64,000 nt of DNA from Cetobacterium somerae (lineage in GTDB: Bacteria; Fusobacteriota; Fusobacteriia; Fusobacteriales; Fusobacteriaceae): contig NZ_CP092519.1 in NCBI RefSeq assembly GCF_022430525.1, forward strand, positions 1,304,454 through 1,368,453, read 5' to 3'. A program made the position numbers and the translations under genes. Within the stretch, counting starts at the first letter, position 1; every line of letters begins with the position of its first letter. Under the pieces are notes generated by a model. It was not told the origin of the DNA, made no database searches, and worked only from the letters and a program-made list of their open reading frames with translations. Below, one piece after another: positions 8,522 to 17,033 of this stretch.

Positions 8522-10585
8522 TTACTTATTTTTTCTTATTTCTATTATTTTTTGTGCTAAATTTTCTTGAAGCTCCTCATATTTTAAAAAGCTATATTCA
8601 AATCTTCCTCTACCCTGAGTTAATGATTTTAAATCTATTGCATATTTTAATATCTCGCTTTCGGGAACTTCTACAGTTAAAAGCTGCTCAGAGTAAGCTT
8701 TTGGTTCCATTCCTAAAATTCTTCCTCTTCTTTTATTCATATCCCCCATAATATCTCCTATATATTCATCAGGAGCTACTATTTCCATTTTTACAATTGG
8801 CTCTAATATAACACACTTAGCTGTCTCCATTCCTTTTCTAAAGGCTAATATGGCTGCTTGTTTAAATGATATTTCATTTGAATCTACAGGATGATAAGAT
8901 CCATCATACAGTGTTGCCTTTATATTTATTACTGGATATCCTGCTAATTTACCTTTATTTTTTGCTTCCAACAATCCCTTTTCTACTGCTGGAATGTAAG
9001 TTTTAGGAACTACTCCACCATGAATATTATCATAAAATCCAAACTCATCACTATTAGGTTCGAACTTTATAAATACTTCTCCAAATTGTCCTGCTCCTCC
9101 TGATTGTTTTTTATGTCTACCTTGAGCTTCAACACTATTTTTAATTGTTTCTCTATAGGAAACTTCTGGTTCTTTCAATAAAGCATTCACACCAAATTTA
9201 TTTTCAAGTTTATTAAGAAGTATATTCAGATGTTTTTCTCCTTGTCCACCAATTATTAGCTCTTTTGTTTCATAATTTCTTCCTATTGAAAAAGAGGGAT
9301 CCTCATCCATTAACCTTTGAAGAGCTCCACTTAACTTATCATCATCACTTTTTTCTTTTGGAACAATGGACATATATAAACATGGCTTTGGAAACTCTAT
9401 TACTTGATATAAAATGACATTATCTTTATCACATAGGGTATCTCCCGTCTGAGCCTCTTGAATCTTTGTCATAGCACCTATATCTCCTGCTCTTACCTCT
9501 TCTGCTGGTAATTGTTTTCCACCTCTAAAGAACGAAATATTTCCTACTTTAACTTTTACTCCTTTATTTGAAATTAATACTTCATCATCTTTTTTAATAA
9601 CTCCTGAATTAACCTTAAATAATGATATTTTTCCCATATATGGATCTACTATCGTTTTAAATATAACTGCAGAGAACGGCTCATCAACTGCAACTTTTCT
9701 TGTTAGCATCTCACTTTTATTTGTCGTATAACCTATTTTAATACCTCCATTTACCTCTAAAGGTGTTGGTAAATAGTTATATAGCATTTCAAAAAGAGTT
9801 CGAACACCTATTCCATTACTTGCTGATCCAATGATAACAGGAACAATTTCTCCACTAACAACACCATTATGTAACCCCTGCTTAATTTCTTCCTCAGTAA
9901 AATCCTCTCCTGAAAAATACTTATTTAAAAGATTTTCATCAGTCTCAGCAATTGCCTCTAATAAAAGATTTCTTACTTCTGCCACATCTATATCTTCTGG
10001 AATTGGAGCATCTTCACATGACTCACCATTAAAAATTCTCCCTTTTAAATCCACAACATTTACAAAACCTTTAAACTCCTCTTCAAATCCTATTGGTATA
10101 CAAAATGGTGCTACTTTTTTACCAAATTTTTCTTTCATATCATAAAGAAGTTTCTCATAATTATGGACTCCTTTATTCATCTTATTAATAAAAATAACTC
10201 TTGGAATACCAGCTTCTTCAAGCAATCTCCAGGCTCTCTCTGTTCCTACTTCCACTCCTGCTGCACCATTGATAACCAAAACTGCTCCTCCTGAAACTGC
10301 CAAAGCTGATGAAACCTCTCCTGAAAAATCTGAATATCCTGGTGTATCTAGTATATTGTATTTATGTCCTAAATATTCAAGAGGTATAACTGACGTATTA
10401 ATTGAAAATCCCTGTTTCATTTCCTCTTTATCAAAATCTGATATACTTGTTTGAGAGTCAACACTCCCCATTTTAGGGGTTGTATTAGATATGTATAGCA
10501 TGGCCTCTACTAAGCTACTTTTTCCACTTCCACGATGCCCCAAAAGAGTTATATTTCTTATCTCACTCATTTCATAACTAATCAT
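8522..10585 (-). CDS. EF-G-like translational GTPase (FusA paralogue family)
   Basis: A 687-aa GTPase of the elongation-factor G family. G1 is GHRGSGKSS (residues 16-24), where canonical EF-G has AHIDAGKTT; G3 is DTPGYSDF and G4 is NKMNKG. EF-G domains II-V follow, including GGAGQFGEVFIKFEP and the C-terminal GDIMGDMNKRRGRILGME. The altered G1 places it with the EF-G-like bacterial paralogues rather than the essential FusA. Its role is not established; these proteins are proposed to act in translation or ribosome maintenance. SD AGGAGG precedes ATG 10585. It is monocistronic, between hup and the corA terminator. Confidence 0.85.
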   Translation of the reverse strand: MISYEMSEIRNITLLGHRGSGKSSLVEAMLYISNTTPKMGSVDSQTSISDFDKEEMKQGFSINTSVIPLEYLGHKYNILDTPGYSDFSGEVSSALAVSGGAVLVINGAAGVEVGTERAWRLLEEAGIPRVIFINKMNKGVHNYEKLLYDMKEKFGKKVAPFCIPIGFEEEFKGFVNVVDLKGRIFNGESCEDAPIPEDIDVAEVRNLLLEAIAETDENLLNKYFSGEDFTEEEIKQGLHNGVVSGEIVPVIIGSASNGIGVRTLFEMLYNYLPTPLEVNGGIKIGYTTNKSEMLTRKVAVDEPFSAVIFKTIVDPYMGKISLFKVNSGVIKKDDEVLISNKGVKVKVGNISFFRGGKQLPAEEVRAGDIGAMTKIQEAQTGDTLCDKDNVILYQVIEFPKPCLYMSIVPKEKSDDDKLSGALQRLMDEDPSFSIGRNYETKELIIGGQGEKHLNILLNKLENKFGVNALLKEPEVSYRETIKNSVEAQGRHKKQSGGAGQFGEVFIKFEPNSDEFGFYDNIHGGVVPKTYIPAVEKGLLEAKNKGKLAGYPVINIKATLYDGSYHPVDSNEISFKQAAILAFRKGMETAKCVILEPIVKMEIVAPDEYIGDIMGDMNKRRGRILGMEPKAYSEQLLTVEVPESEILKYAIDLKSLTQGRGRFEYSFLKYEELQENLAQKIIEIRKNK

Positions 10586-10675
10586 AATTGTTCCTCCTAT
10601 TTTAAGAGATTTTTTACGTTAGTACTTATATAGCTAATATTTCTTAATAAGTCAATAGCAATTTCTAAAACATAT

Positions 10676-10703
10676 AAAAAAAGCCGAGAATTAATCTCGG
10701 CTT
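10676..10703 (-). terminator. Terminator after hup
   Basis: Stem AAGCCGAGA / TCTCGGCTT (10681-10689, 10695-10703). Read on the minus strand it is followed by a T run, just after the HU stop codon. Confidence 0.88.
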
Positions 10704-10716
10704 AAATAACTAAATA

Positions 10717-10992
10717 TTAGTTCATTTTGTCTACTAAAGACTTTCCAGCTTTAAACTTTACAGTTTTCTTAGCTTCTATTTTAATCTCTTCTCCAGTTTT
10801 AGGGTTTCTTCCAGTTCTTTCAGGTCTTTCAACTACCTCAAATTTTCCCCATCCGATGAAGTTGATTTCCTCTCCAGCTTGTAAAGTCTCCTCTATTGTA
10901 ACTAGAACTGAATCTAACTTTCTTTCTGCTTCAGCTTTTGAAGAGAATACACCTTTTTCAAATAATACTTTTGCGAATTCTTTTTTTGTCAT
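10717..10992 (-). CDS. hup: HU family DNA-binding protein
   Basis: The 91-aa nucleoid protein HU bends and compacts DNA as a dimer. The N-terminal helices start MTKKEFAKVLFEKG. The beta arm carries the family signature GRNPKTGEEIKI, including the Pro that intercalates into DNA, and the C-terminus has VKFKAGKSLVDKMN. Length is standard. SD AGGAGG precedes ATG 10992. It stands alone with its own terminator. IHF is a homologous alternative, but a single short copy of this type fits HU better. Confidence 0.95.
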   Translation of the reverse strand: MTKKEFAKVLFEKGVFSSKAEAERKLDSVLVTIEETLQAGEEINFIGWGKFEVVERPERTGRNPKTGEEIKIEAKKTVKFKAGKSLVDKMN

Positions 10993-11148
10993 TATATTTT
11001 CCTCCTAAAATGCTTCTATTATTGTAATTAAGTACAGTCATTTATATCATATAAACCAATTAATTTCAAATGTTTTTTAGGTTTTTTTGGATTTTTTTGA
11101 CAATTTGGTATATAATCAAATCATACCAAAGGAAAGGATGTTCTTAAT

Positions 11149-11979
11149 ATGATTAAAAAAATAGTTTTTTTGTTTTTAACCCTTGTTTTATCTTCGTGCA
11201 CATCGCTAAAATACAGTGTTAATTCGTCTAAATACAAATCAAAATCTTATAATGAAAGAGTTAGATTTGTTATTTTACACTACACTGCTTTAAATGATGA
11301 ACGTTCAATCACTGCTTTAACAAAAAATAATGTTAGCTCTCATTATCTCGTTACTCAAGAAAGGTATGATTCTGTTTACTCTTTAGTTCCTGATACTCAA
11401 AGAGCTTGGCATGCTGGAACTAGTTCCTTTGATGGTTATAAAAATCTAAACGATAATTCAATTGGAATTGAAATCTCTAATTTAGGTTATTCAAGTGCTA
11501 GCAAACAAAAAACAGCAAATTTAAAAGAGGGTATTATTGATACAACTATGTTTTATCCATATAATGATGCTCAAGTTTTTAAAATTGGAATGTTATTGAA
11601 AGAACTTACTGCTAAATACAAGATTAATCCTAAATATATTTTAGGACATTCTGATATTGCTCCTACTAGAAAGTTTGATCCTGGTCCTAAATTTCCATGG
11701 AAACATCTTTATGACCATTATGGTGTTGGTGCTTGGTTTGAGAAAAAAGATTTTAATGCTTTTTATTCACAAAATCTTTTTAATTCATATTCAACTAAAG
11801 ATTTAAAAGATGAATTACGTAAATATGGATATGATATTAATTCCACTGACAATTGGGATTTACAAAGTAAAAAAGTGGTTTCTGCATTCCAGATGCACTT
11901 TAGACCTAGAAAAGTTGATGGTGTTTTTGATCTTGAAACTTTTGCTATTATAAAGGCATTAAATAAAAAATACAAATAA
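11149..11979 (+). CDS. N-acetylmuramoyl-L-alanine amidase lipoprotein (AmiD-like)
   Basis: A 276-aa peptidoglycan amidase that cleaves the lactyl-L-Ala bond in cell-wall fragments. A lipoprotein signal ends at LVLSSC (Cys17), placing it on a periplasm-facing membrane surface. The Amidase_2 domain has the three zinc ligands, in VILHYTA (His44), RAWHAG (His88) and ARK-like DPGPKFPW (Asp region), plus GIEISN and GHSDIAPTRK. From about residue 205 there is a peptidoglycan-binding helical domain (DLKDELRKYGYD ... FRPRKVDGVFDLETF). This matches the E. coli AmiD layout. SD AAAGGA precedes ATG 11149. It is monocistronic, ahead of the rib operon promoter. Confidence 0.88.
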   Translation: MIKKIVFLFLTLVLSSCTSLKYSVNSSKYKSKSYNERVRFVILHYTALNDERSITALTKNNVSSHYLVTQERYDSVYSLVPDTQRAWHAGTSSFDGYKNLNDNSIGIEISNLGYSSASKQKTANLKEGIIDTTMFYPYNDAQVFKIGMLLKELTAKYKINPKYILGHSDIAPTRKFDPGPKFPWKHLYDHYGVGAWFEKKDFNAFYSQNLFNSYSTKDLKDELRKYGYDINSTDNWDLQSKKVVSAFQMHFRPRKVDGVFDLETFAIIKALNKKYK

Positions 11980-11984
11980 TTTTA

Positions 11985-12014
11985 TTGACAAAATAACTAT
12001 TGATGTTTTATAAT
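11985..12014 (+). promoter_or_regulatory. Promoter of the riboflavin operon
   Basis: TTGACA (11985-11990), an 18-base spacer and TATAAT (12009-12014), a full consensus match about 30 bases before the FMN aptamer. Confidence 0.75.
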
Positions 12015-12045
12015 CAAGTCAACAACAATAAAATATGATAGATAA

Positions 12046-12165
12046 ACTTCAGGGCAGGGTGAGCTTTTAATTAGCAATTCCCGACCGGCGGTGATAGTCC
12101 GCGAAACCTTCGGGTTTGATTTGGTGAAACTCCAAAACCGACAGTATAGTCTGGATGGAAGAAGT
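12046..12165 (+). ncRNA. FMN riboswitch (RFN element)
   Basis: The conserved RFN core is readable: AGGGCAGGGTGA, AATTCCCGACCGGCGGTGAT, AGTCCGCGA, GATTTGGTGAAACTCC, CCGACAGT, AGTCTGGATG. Closing stem P1 pairs ACTTC (12046-12050) with GAAGT (12161-12165). A UUCG-capped arm lies at 12104-12117. It sits in the leader of ribH and is followed by an intrinsic terminator, so FMN binding is expected to switch off riboflavin synthesis by premature termination. Segment 12108-12117 is complementary to the left terminator arm 12204-12213, which suggests the competing antiterminator. Confidence 0.97.
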
Positions 12166-12207
12166 GTTTTTTTTATGCACAATTTTCTAATTTATTTATT
12201 TTTAAGC

Positions 12208-12233
12208 CCGAAGTCTATCTTCGGTTTTTTTTT
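12208..12233 (+). terminator. Riboswitch-controlled terminator of rib operon
   Basis: Stem CCGAAG / CTTCGG (12208-12213, 12219-12224), loop TCTAT, then nine T. It lies between the FMN aptamer and the ribH ribosome-binding site, i.e. an attenuator. Confidence 0.88.
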
Positions 12234-12258
12234 ATAAAAAATTTGAGGAGGACTAAAA

Positions 12259-12732
12259 ATGGTAAAAATTTATGAAGGAAATTTTATAGGTGAAAATTTA
12301 AAGGTAGGTATCGTTTGTGCTAGATTCAATGAATTTATTGTATCTAAACTTTTATCTGGTTCAATTGATGCTTTAAAAAGACATTCAGTTAACGAGGAAA
12401 ATATACATGTTTCTTGGGTTCCAGGAGCTTTTGAAATTCCTCTTATTGCAAAAAAAATGGTTGAAACTAAAAAGTTTGATGTTGTTATTGCTCTTGGAGC
12501 CGTAATTAGGGGAGCTACTCCACATTTTGATTATGTTTGTTCAGAAGTTTCTAAAGGTGTAGCATCAATATCTTTAGATTCTGGAATTCCTGTAATTTTT
12601 GGTGTATTAACAGTTAATTCAATTGAAGAAGCTATTGAAAGAGCTGGTACAAAAGCTGGAAATAAAGGATTTGAAGCTGGACTTTCTGCTATTGAAACTG
12701 TTAATCTTATTAGAAGCATTTCAGAGGAATAA
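12259..12732 (+). CDS. ribH: 6,7-dimethyl-8-ribityllumazine synthase
   Basis: The 157-aa lumazine synthase condenses 5-amino-6-ribitylaminouracil with dihydroxybutanone phosphate, the penultimate step of riboflavin synthesis, as part of an icosahedral or pentameric assembly. Signatures are [40 protein letters not shown] (catalytic His in the last) and [25 protein letters not shown] precedes ATG 12259. It is the first gene of the riboswitch-controlled operon, whereas many ribDEAH operons place it last; ribD follows after 2 bases. Confidence 0.97.
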   Translation: MVKIYEGNFIGENLKVGIVCARFNEFIVSKLLSGSIDALKRHSVNEENIHVSWVPGAFEIPLIAKKMVETKKFDVVIALGAVIRGATPHFDYVCSEVSKGVASISLDSGIPVIFGVLTVNSIEEAIERAGTKAGNKGFEAGLSAIETVNLIRSISEE

Positions 12733-12734
12733 TT

Positions 12735-13832
12735 ATGCATAATTACTTTATGGAAATAGCTATTAATGAAGCTAAAAAAGGTATAGGCACTGTTAACCCT
12801 AATCCGCTTGTTGGAGCTGTTCTAGTTAAAGATAATGAAATTATAGCAATGGGACACCATGAGTTTTATGGTGGCCCACATGCTGAAGTTAATACTTTAA
12901 ATAAATCTAATGACACTGAAGGATGTACTCTCTATGTTACTTTAGAACCTTGTTCTCACTATGGAAAAACACCACCTTGTACTAAACTTATTATTAGCTC
13001 CAAAATAAAAAGATGCGTTATTGCAACTTTAGACCCTAATCCATTAGTTAGTGGTCGAGGTGCAAAACAATTAGAGGAAGCTGGTATTGAAGTTATCATT
13101 GGAGTCTTAGAAAATGAAGCTAAAAATTTAAATAAAGTTTTCTTTAAGTATATAGAAAATAAAATTCCATATATTTTTATAAAAGCTGGGATAACACTTG
13201 ATGGTAAAATAGCCACTCAATCTTTTTCTTCACAATGGATTACAAATTCTTTAGCCCGAAATAAAGTAGAAAAATATCGAAACTTTTTCTCTGGAATTTT
13301 AGTTGGAGCAAATACTGTTATTCAAGACAATCCATCTCTTAGATGCAAAACTCTGGGTAAACGTAATCCTTATAGATTAATTTTGGATAAAAATTTAATT
13401 ATCTCAGAAAAATATAGTATAATAAGTAATAATGAGGATCAAAAAACTTTTATTATTACATCTGAAAAAAATATCCATCTAGAAAAATTTCAATTATTTT
13501 CAGAGAAATTTTTAATTAAATTTATAACTTTTTCAGAAAATGAAAACTTAGAAGATATTTTAAAAAAAATCGGTTCTTATAATATTGATTCTATATTAGT
13601 CGAAGGTGGTTCAGGAGTAATCTCATCTTTTTTTAAAGAAGATATTTATGATGGTGGAGAAATTATTATTGCTCCTAAAATACTAGGAGATAATCTTGCT
13701 ATACCATTTTTAAATGGTTTTTCTCCTAATATGATTGATGAAGGAATTACTTTGAGAAATATTAAAATAAACATTTATGATGATAATATTGGATTTGAGT
13801 TTTATAAGGAGGAAGGATGTTTACCGGTTTAA
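12735..13832 (+). CDS. ribD: Bifunctional riboflavin deaminase/reductase RibD
   Basis: The 365-aa RibD deaminates diaminohydroxyphosphoribosylaminopyrimidine and then reduces its ribose side chain. The N-terminal zinc deaminase domain (to about residue 145) has HAEV and EPCSHYGKTPPCT, giving the His and two Cys ligands plus the catalytic Glu. The C-terminal reductase domain starts near FIKAGITLDGKIAT and includes GILVGANTVIQDNPSL and SILVEGGSGVISSF. Both halves look complete. It starts 2 bases after ribH and overlaps ribE by 16 bases, so translation is probably coupled. Confidence 0.96.
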   Translation: MHNYFMEIAINEAKKGIGTVNPNPLVGAVLVKDNEIIAMGHHEFYGGPHAEVNTLNKSNDTEGCTLYVTLEPCSHYGKTPPCTKLIISSKIKRCVIATLDPNPLVSGRGAKQLEEAGIEVIIGVLENEAKNLNKVFFKYIENKIPYIFIKAGITLDGKIATQSFSSQWITNSLARNKVEKYRNFFSGILVGANTVIQDNPSLRCKTLGKRNPYRLILDKNLIISEKYSIISNNEDQKTFIITSEKNIHLEKFQLFSEKFLIKFITFSENENLEDILKKIGSYNIDSILVEGGSGVISSFFKEDIYDGGEIIIAPKILGDNLAIPFLNGFSPNMIDEGITLRNIKINIYDDNIGFEFYKEEGCLPV

Positions 13833-14473
13833 TTGAAGAGCTTGGAAAAGTTGTTTCTATTGATAAAACTCCACAAGGTGCAAATATAACTATCTCATGT
13901 AATAAAGTTTTACAAAAGGCAGCTATTGGAGATAGTATTGCTACAAACGGCGTTTGTTTAACTGTTGTTAAACTATCTAATACGACTTTTACAGCTAATA
14001 TAATGAATGAATCTTTAAAAGTTTCATCTTTAAAAAATTTAAAGATTGGAGATTTAGTCAATTTGGAAAAATCTTTAACTTTACAATCCTATTTAGGCGG
14101 ACATCTTGTTACAGGAGATGTTGACTGTTGTGGAAAAATAATCTCAATATCCAATGATGGGTTTGCACAAAAATATACAATTGAAATCCCTTTAGAGTTC
14201 ATGAAATATGTTGTTTATAAGGGACGTATTACTATTGATGGAGCTAGTTTGACTGTTGCCTCATTAAATGATTCAACTTTAACAGTTTCATTAATTCCTC
14301 ATACACAAAAATCTATAACTTTAGGTTTCAAAAATGTTGGAGATATTATAAATATTGAAACTGATTTAATTGCAAAACATCTCGAAAAATTACTCCTAAG
14401 TAGAGAAAAAACAGATGAAAAATCTAGTTCAAATATTTCCAAAAGTTTTTTAGCTGAAAATGGATTTTTCTAA
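13817..14473 (+). CDS. ribE: Riboflavin synthase alpha chain
   Basis: The 218-aa riboflavin synthase dismutates two lumazine molecules into riboflavin. It shows the typical duplicated lumazine-binding barrel. Repeat 1 starts MFTGLIEELGKV and has GDSIATNGVCLTVV; repeat 2 has GHLVTGDVDCCGKI and ITIDGASLTVASL, ending SLIPHT. It overlaps the end of ribD by 16 bases; SD AAGGAGGAAGG lies just ahead of ATG 13817 inside ribD. Length is normal apart from a slightly extended Ser/Lys-rich tail after about residue 195. Confidence 0.96.
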   Translation: MFTGLIEELGKVVSIDKTPQGANITISCNKVLQKAAIGDSIATNGVCLTVVKLSNTTFTANIMNESLKVSSLKNLKIGDLVNLEKSLTLQSYLGGHLVTGDVDCCGKIISISNDGFAQKYTIEIPLEFMKYVVYKGRITIDGASLTVASLNDSTLTVSLIPHTQKSITLGFKNVGDIINIETDLIAKHLEKLLLSREKTDEKSSSNISKSFLAENGFF

Positions 14474-14490
14474 TATTAAGGAGGTTTAAC

Positions 14491-15690
14491 ATGTTTAATA
14501 AAATAGAAAATGCTATTAATGATTTAAAAAATGGAAAGTTAATAGTCGTTGTTGATAATGAAGATAGAGAAAACGAGGGAGATCTTGTTGGTGTTGGAGA
14601 TATTATCTCTAAAGAAAATATTAATTTTATGATAAAATATGGAAGAGGTTTAGTTTGTGTTCCTCTTGAAGAAAAAAGAGCTAAAGAACTTGACTTAACT
14701 CCTATGGTTTTTAATAATAGTGATTCTCATCAAACTGCTTTTACAGTTTCTGTAGACTCTTTAGCTGGAACTACTACTGGAATCTCTGTTGAAGATAGAT
14801 ATAATACTATAAGAGATTTGGCTTTTAATTCTAAATCTGGCAATGATTTTAAAAAACCAGGTCATATATTTCCTCTAATAGCTAAAAATGGCGGAGTAAT
14901 TGAAAGACCTGGACATACTGAAGCTTCTGTTGATCTTGCTAAATTAGCAGGTTTTAACGGTTGTGGTGTTATTTGTGAAATTATAAAAGAAGATGGTGAA
15001 ATGGCACGTGTTCCTGACTTAATTGAATTTTGTAAGCTTCATGATCTAAAGATGATTACAATTGAAGATTTAATTGAATATAGAAAAAAAAATGAGTTCC
15101 AAACTGAATTAGTTTGTGAAGCTCCTTTACCTACAAAACATGGAACATTTAGACTAATAGGTTTTTCAAACACTATTGACTATAAAGAACATGTTGCATT
15201 AGTTTATGGAGACATTACAAATCAAGAAAATGTACTTTTACGTGTTCATTCAGAATGTTTGACAGGTGATGCTTTTGGTTCATTAAAATGTGATTGTGGT
15301 AGCCAATTAGATAAAGCTCTTGAAAATATTGTTAATCACGGATCTGGGGTACTTTTATATATGAGACAAGAAGGTCGAGGTATTGGGCTTCTTAATAAAA
15401 TAAAAGCTTATAATCTTCAAGCTCAAGGTAAAGATACTGTTGAGGCTAATACTTTACTAGGATTTGATCCTGATTTAAGAGATTTTGCTGTTGCTGCTCA
15501 AATGATAAAACTTTTAAATATAAAAAGTATTGATTTAATGACTAATAATCCTAAAAAAATAAATGATTTAGAAAAATATGGCATTAAAATTAATCACAGA
15601 ACACATATTGAATTTCCTTCAAATAGTTGCAATTCTAAGTATCTAAAAACAAAAAGAGAAAAAATGAATCATTTATTCAAAATAAACTAA
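14491..15690 (+). CDS. ribBA: Bifunctional DHBP synthase / GTP cyclohydrolase II
   Basis: The 399-aa RibBA supplies both riboflavin precursors. The N-terminal half (to about 200) makes 3,4-dihydroxy-2-butanone 4-phosphate: VVDNEDRENEGDLV, GRGLVCVPL, RPGHTEASVDL. The C-terminal half is GTP cyclohydrolase II: RVHSECLTGDAFGSLKCDCG, holding the three zinc Cys, then MRQEGRGIGLLNKIKAY and TNNPKKI. Both active sites look intact. SD AAGGAGG precedes ATG 14491. It is the last gene of the FMN-riboswitch operon and ends at a strong hairpin shared with the convergent lipoprotein gene. Confidence 0.97.
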   Translation: MFNKIENAINDLKNGKLIVVVDNEDRENEGDLVGVGDIISKENINFMIKYGRGLVCVPLEEKRAKELDLTPMVFNNSDSHQTAFTVSVDSLAGTTTGISVEDRYNTIRDLAFNSKSGNDFKKPGHIFPLIAKNGGVIERPGHTEASVDLAKLAGFNGCGVICEIIKEDGEMARVPDLIEFCKLHDLKMITIEDLIEYRKKNEFQTELVCEAPLPTKHGTFRLIGFSNTIDYKEHVALVYGDITNQENVLLRVHSECLTGDAFGSLKCDCGSQLDKALENIVNHGSGVLLYMRQEGRGIGLLNKIKAYNLQAQGKDTVEANTLLGFDPDLRDFAVAAQMIKLLNIKSIDLMTNNPKKINDLEKYGIKINHRTHIEFPSNSCNSKYLKTKREKMNHLFKIN

Positions 15691-15720
15691 AAAAAGGCTT
15701 GAGTTTTTAACTCAAGCCTT
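15689..15720. terminator. Convergent terminator (ribBA / small lipoprotein)
   Basis: A 12-bp stem AAGGCTTGAGTT / AACTCAAGCCTT (15694-15705, 15709-15720) lies between the two converging stop codons. The minus reading has the better T run; the plus reading has few T, so plus-strand termination is less certain. Confidence 0.8.
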
Positions 15721-15982
15721 AATCTTTTAAGTCTTCTAAAACCATCAAATAATATTCTATACTATTTTCTAATTTTTCTTTTTCTTTTTTTGAATAATCA
15801 CTAGCTGAAACTTTTATTTTTAAGTCTTTAAATTGTGTTTCTAACTCTTCTCTTTCTTTTTCTCTAAAAGGTTTTGCTACCATATCATAAAAATCATTTT
15901 GATAACTCTTATATTCTCCTTTTATCCCTAAAGAAAAACATCCTGTAAATAACAACATACTCAATAATAATAAGTATTTCAT
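15719..15982 (-). CDS. Small hypothetical lipoprotein
   Basis: An 87-aa product that I do not recognise. It has a lipoprotein signal (MKYLLLLSMLLFTGC, Cys about residue 15). The mature part is short, Lys/Glu-rich and predicted helical (REKEREELETQFKDLKIKV, SKKEKEKLENSIEYYL), possibly coiled coil. I start at ATG 15982, not at the upstream in-frame ATG 16060: only 15982 is followed directly by a signal peptide and preceded by GGAAG, and 16060 would overlap the esterase gene by 73 bases. It begins 5 bases after the esterase stop, so it is likely co-transcribed. Similar tiny lipoproteins are common in outer-membrane bacteria; function unknown. Confidence 0.7.
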   Translation of the reverse strand: MKYLLLLSMLLFTGCFSLGIKGEYKSYQNDFYDMVAKPFREKEREELETQFKDLKIKVSASDYSKKEKEKLENSIEYYLMVLEDLKD

Positions 15983-15987
15983 TATAT

Positions 15988-17016
15988 CTACTTCCTTTTT
16001 TTTGTTTCTTCTGTAAAAAACACTAAAAAATTGTATATATCCTTTGATATATATTCCCATGTGTGGTATTCGTTTTCATAAATTTTCCCTTTAAAATCTA
16101 ATCCATACTTCTTAGCTCTACCTACAACATCTAACCATTGCTGAAGCATTAAGTAAGGCTTTTTATCTTCTGAGCCAACACTTAAATAAAACTTTTTCCC
16201 TTTATATTTTTCAGGATTAGTCTTTTTTATAATACTATATGGATCATTTTTTAAAATTTTATATCCCCAAGGACTAAATACTTTCATGAAATGAGCTTTA
16301 TTTACATCATTAAATAAAAATTGAGGCACATATAAATATCTAAAAATTCTCATAACTCTACGATTTATACTCATTCTTATTAAACTTATAGCTCCTGAAA
16401 AACTAGCTATAACATCATATGATTCTAAATTTTTAAGTCCAATTTTTAATGCACCATAGCCACCCATAGAAAATCCTCCAATTCCTTTTTTAGAATTAGG
16501 ATATTCTCGCTCTATAAAATTAGTTAAATCCTTTGAAAAAAATTCTTCATACTGGTGAGACTGATCTTTATAAAAATTTGTATACCAACTTTCGCCATTA
16601 TATCCCGAGTCCGGAAGAATAAAAATAATATCCTTTACTCTTCCACTTTTTTTTAAGCTTAAATAATTTTCACGTAATTTTGCTTTATAAATCCAGTCTT
16701 CGGCTTTATCTCTTATTCCATGAAGTAAAACTAAACATAATGGAGTTTCAGATATTACCTTAGGTCTCAGGATTAATACTCTCATATTTTCAGTAGTGTA
16801 TTTAGTTTTTAAATATTTTTCTTCTATTATTAATTCTTCAAATAATTCTTTATGAGAAAATTCTTGATACCTAATTTTAGGATTCGCAATTTTCTCAACT
16901 TGATTAAAATTAAGAACTCTTTTTAATTTTCTATTTAATTTAAAATTATATGGGTATGTTACAGTGTAAAAAAGTAACGAAATAAAAACTAGAAAAAATA
17001 GTATTTCTAATATCAT
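15988..17016 (-). CDS. Esterase family protein (PF00756-like alpha/beta hydrolase)
   Basis: A 342-aa hydrolase with one N-terminal membrane segment (about residues 3-20), so it is probably anchored with the enzyme on the periplasmic side. The catalytic domain has LVLLHGIRDKAEDW, ILPDSGYNGESWYTNFY and the nucleophile elbow GIGGFSMGGYGALKIGLK (GxSxG), with a C-terminal His candidate in YENEYHTWEY. This matches the esterase D / antigen-85-like family. The substrate is unknown. It lies downstream of asnS (17-base gap) and just ahead of the small lipoprotein. SD GAGGAATAAAGG precedes ATG 17016. Confidence 0.82.
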   Translation of the reverse strand: MILEILFFLVFISLLFYTVTYPYNFKLNRKLKRVLNFNQVEKIANPKIRYQEFSHKELFEELIIEEKYLKTKYTTENMRVLILRPKVISETPLCLVLLHGIRDKAEDWIYKAKLRENYLSLKKSGRVKDIIFILPDSGYNGESWYTNFYKDQSHQYEEFFSKDLTNFIEREYPNSKKGIGGFSMGGYGALKIGLKNLESYDVIASFSGAISLIRMSINRRVMRIFRYLYVPQFLFNDVNKAHFMKVFSPWGYKILKNDPYSIIKKTNPEKYKGKKFYLSVGSEDKKPYLMLQQWLDVVGRAKKYGLDFKGKIYENEYHTWEYISKDIYNFLVFFTEETKKRK

Positions 17017-17033
17017 CCTTTATTCCTCAATAA

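Noticed and set aside
15983-16060. Longer small-lipoprotein ORF starting at 16060
   Set aside because: It would overlap the esterase coding end by 73 bases and bury the signal peptide 26 residues inside; ATG 15982 has both SD and lipobox in the right place.
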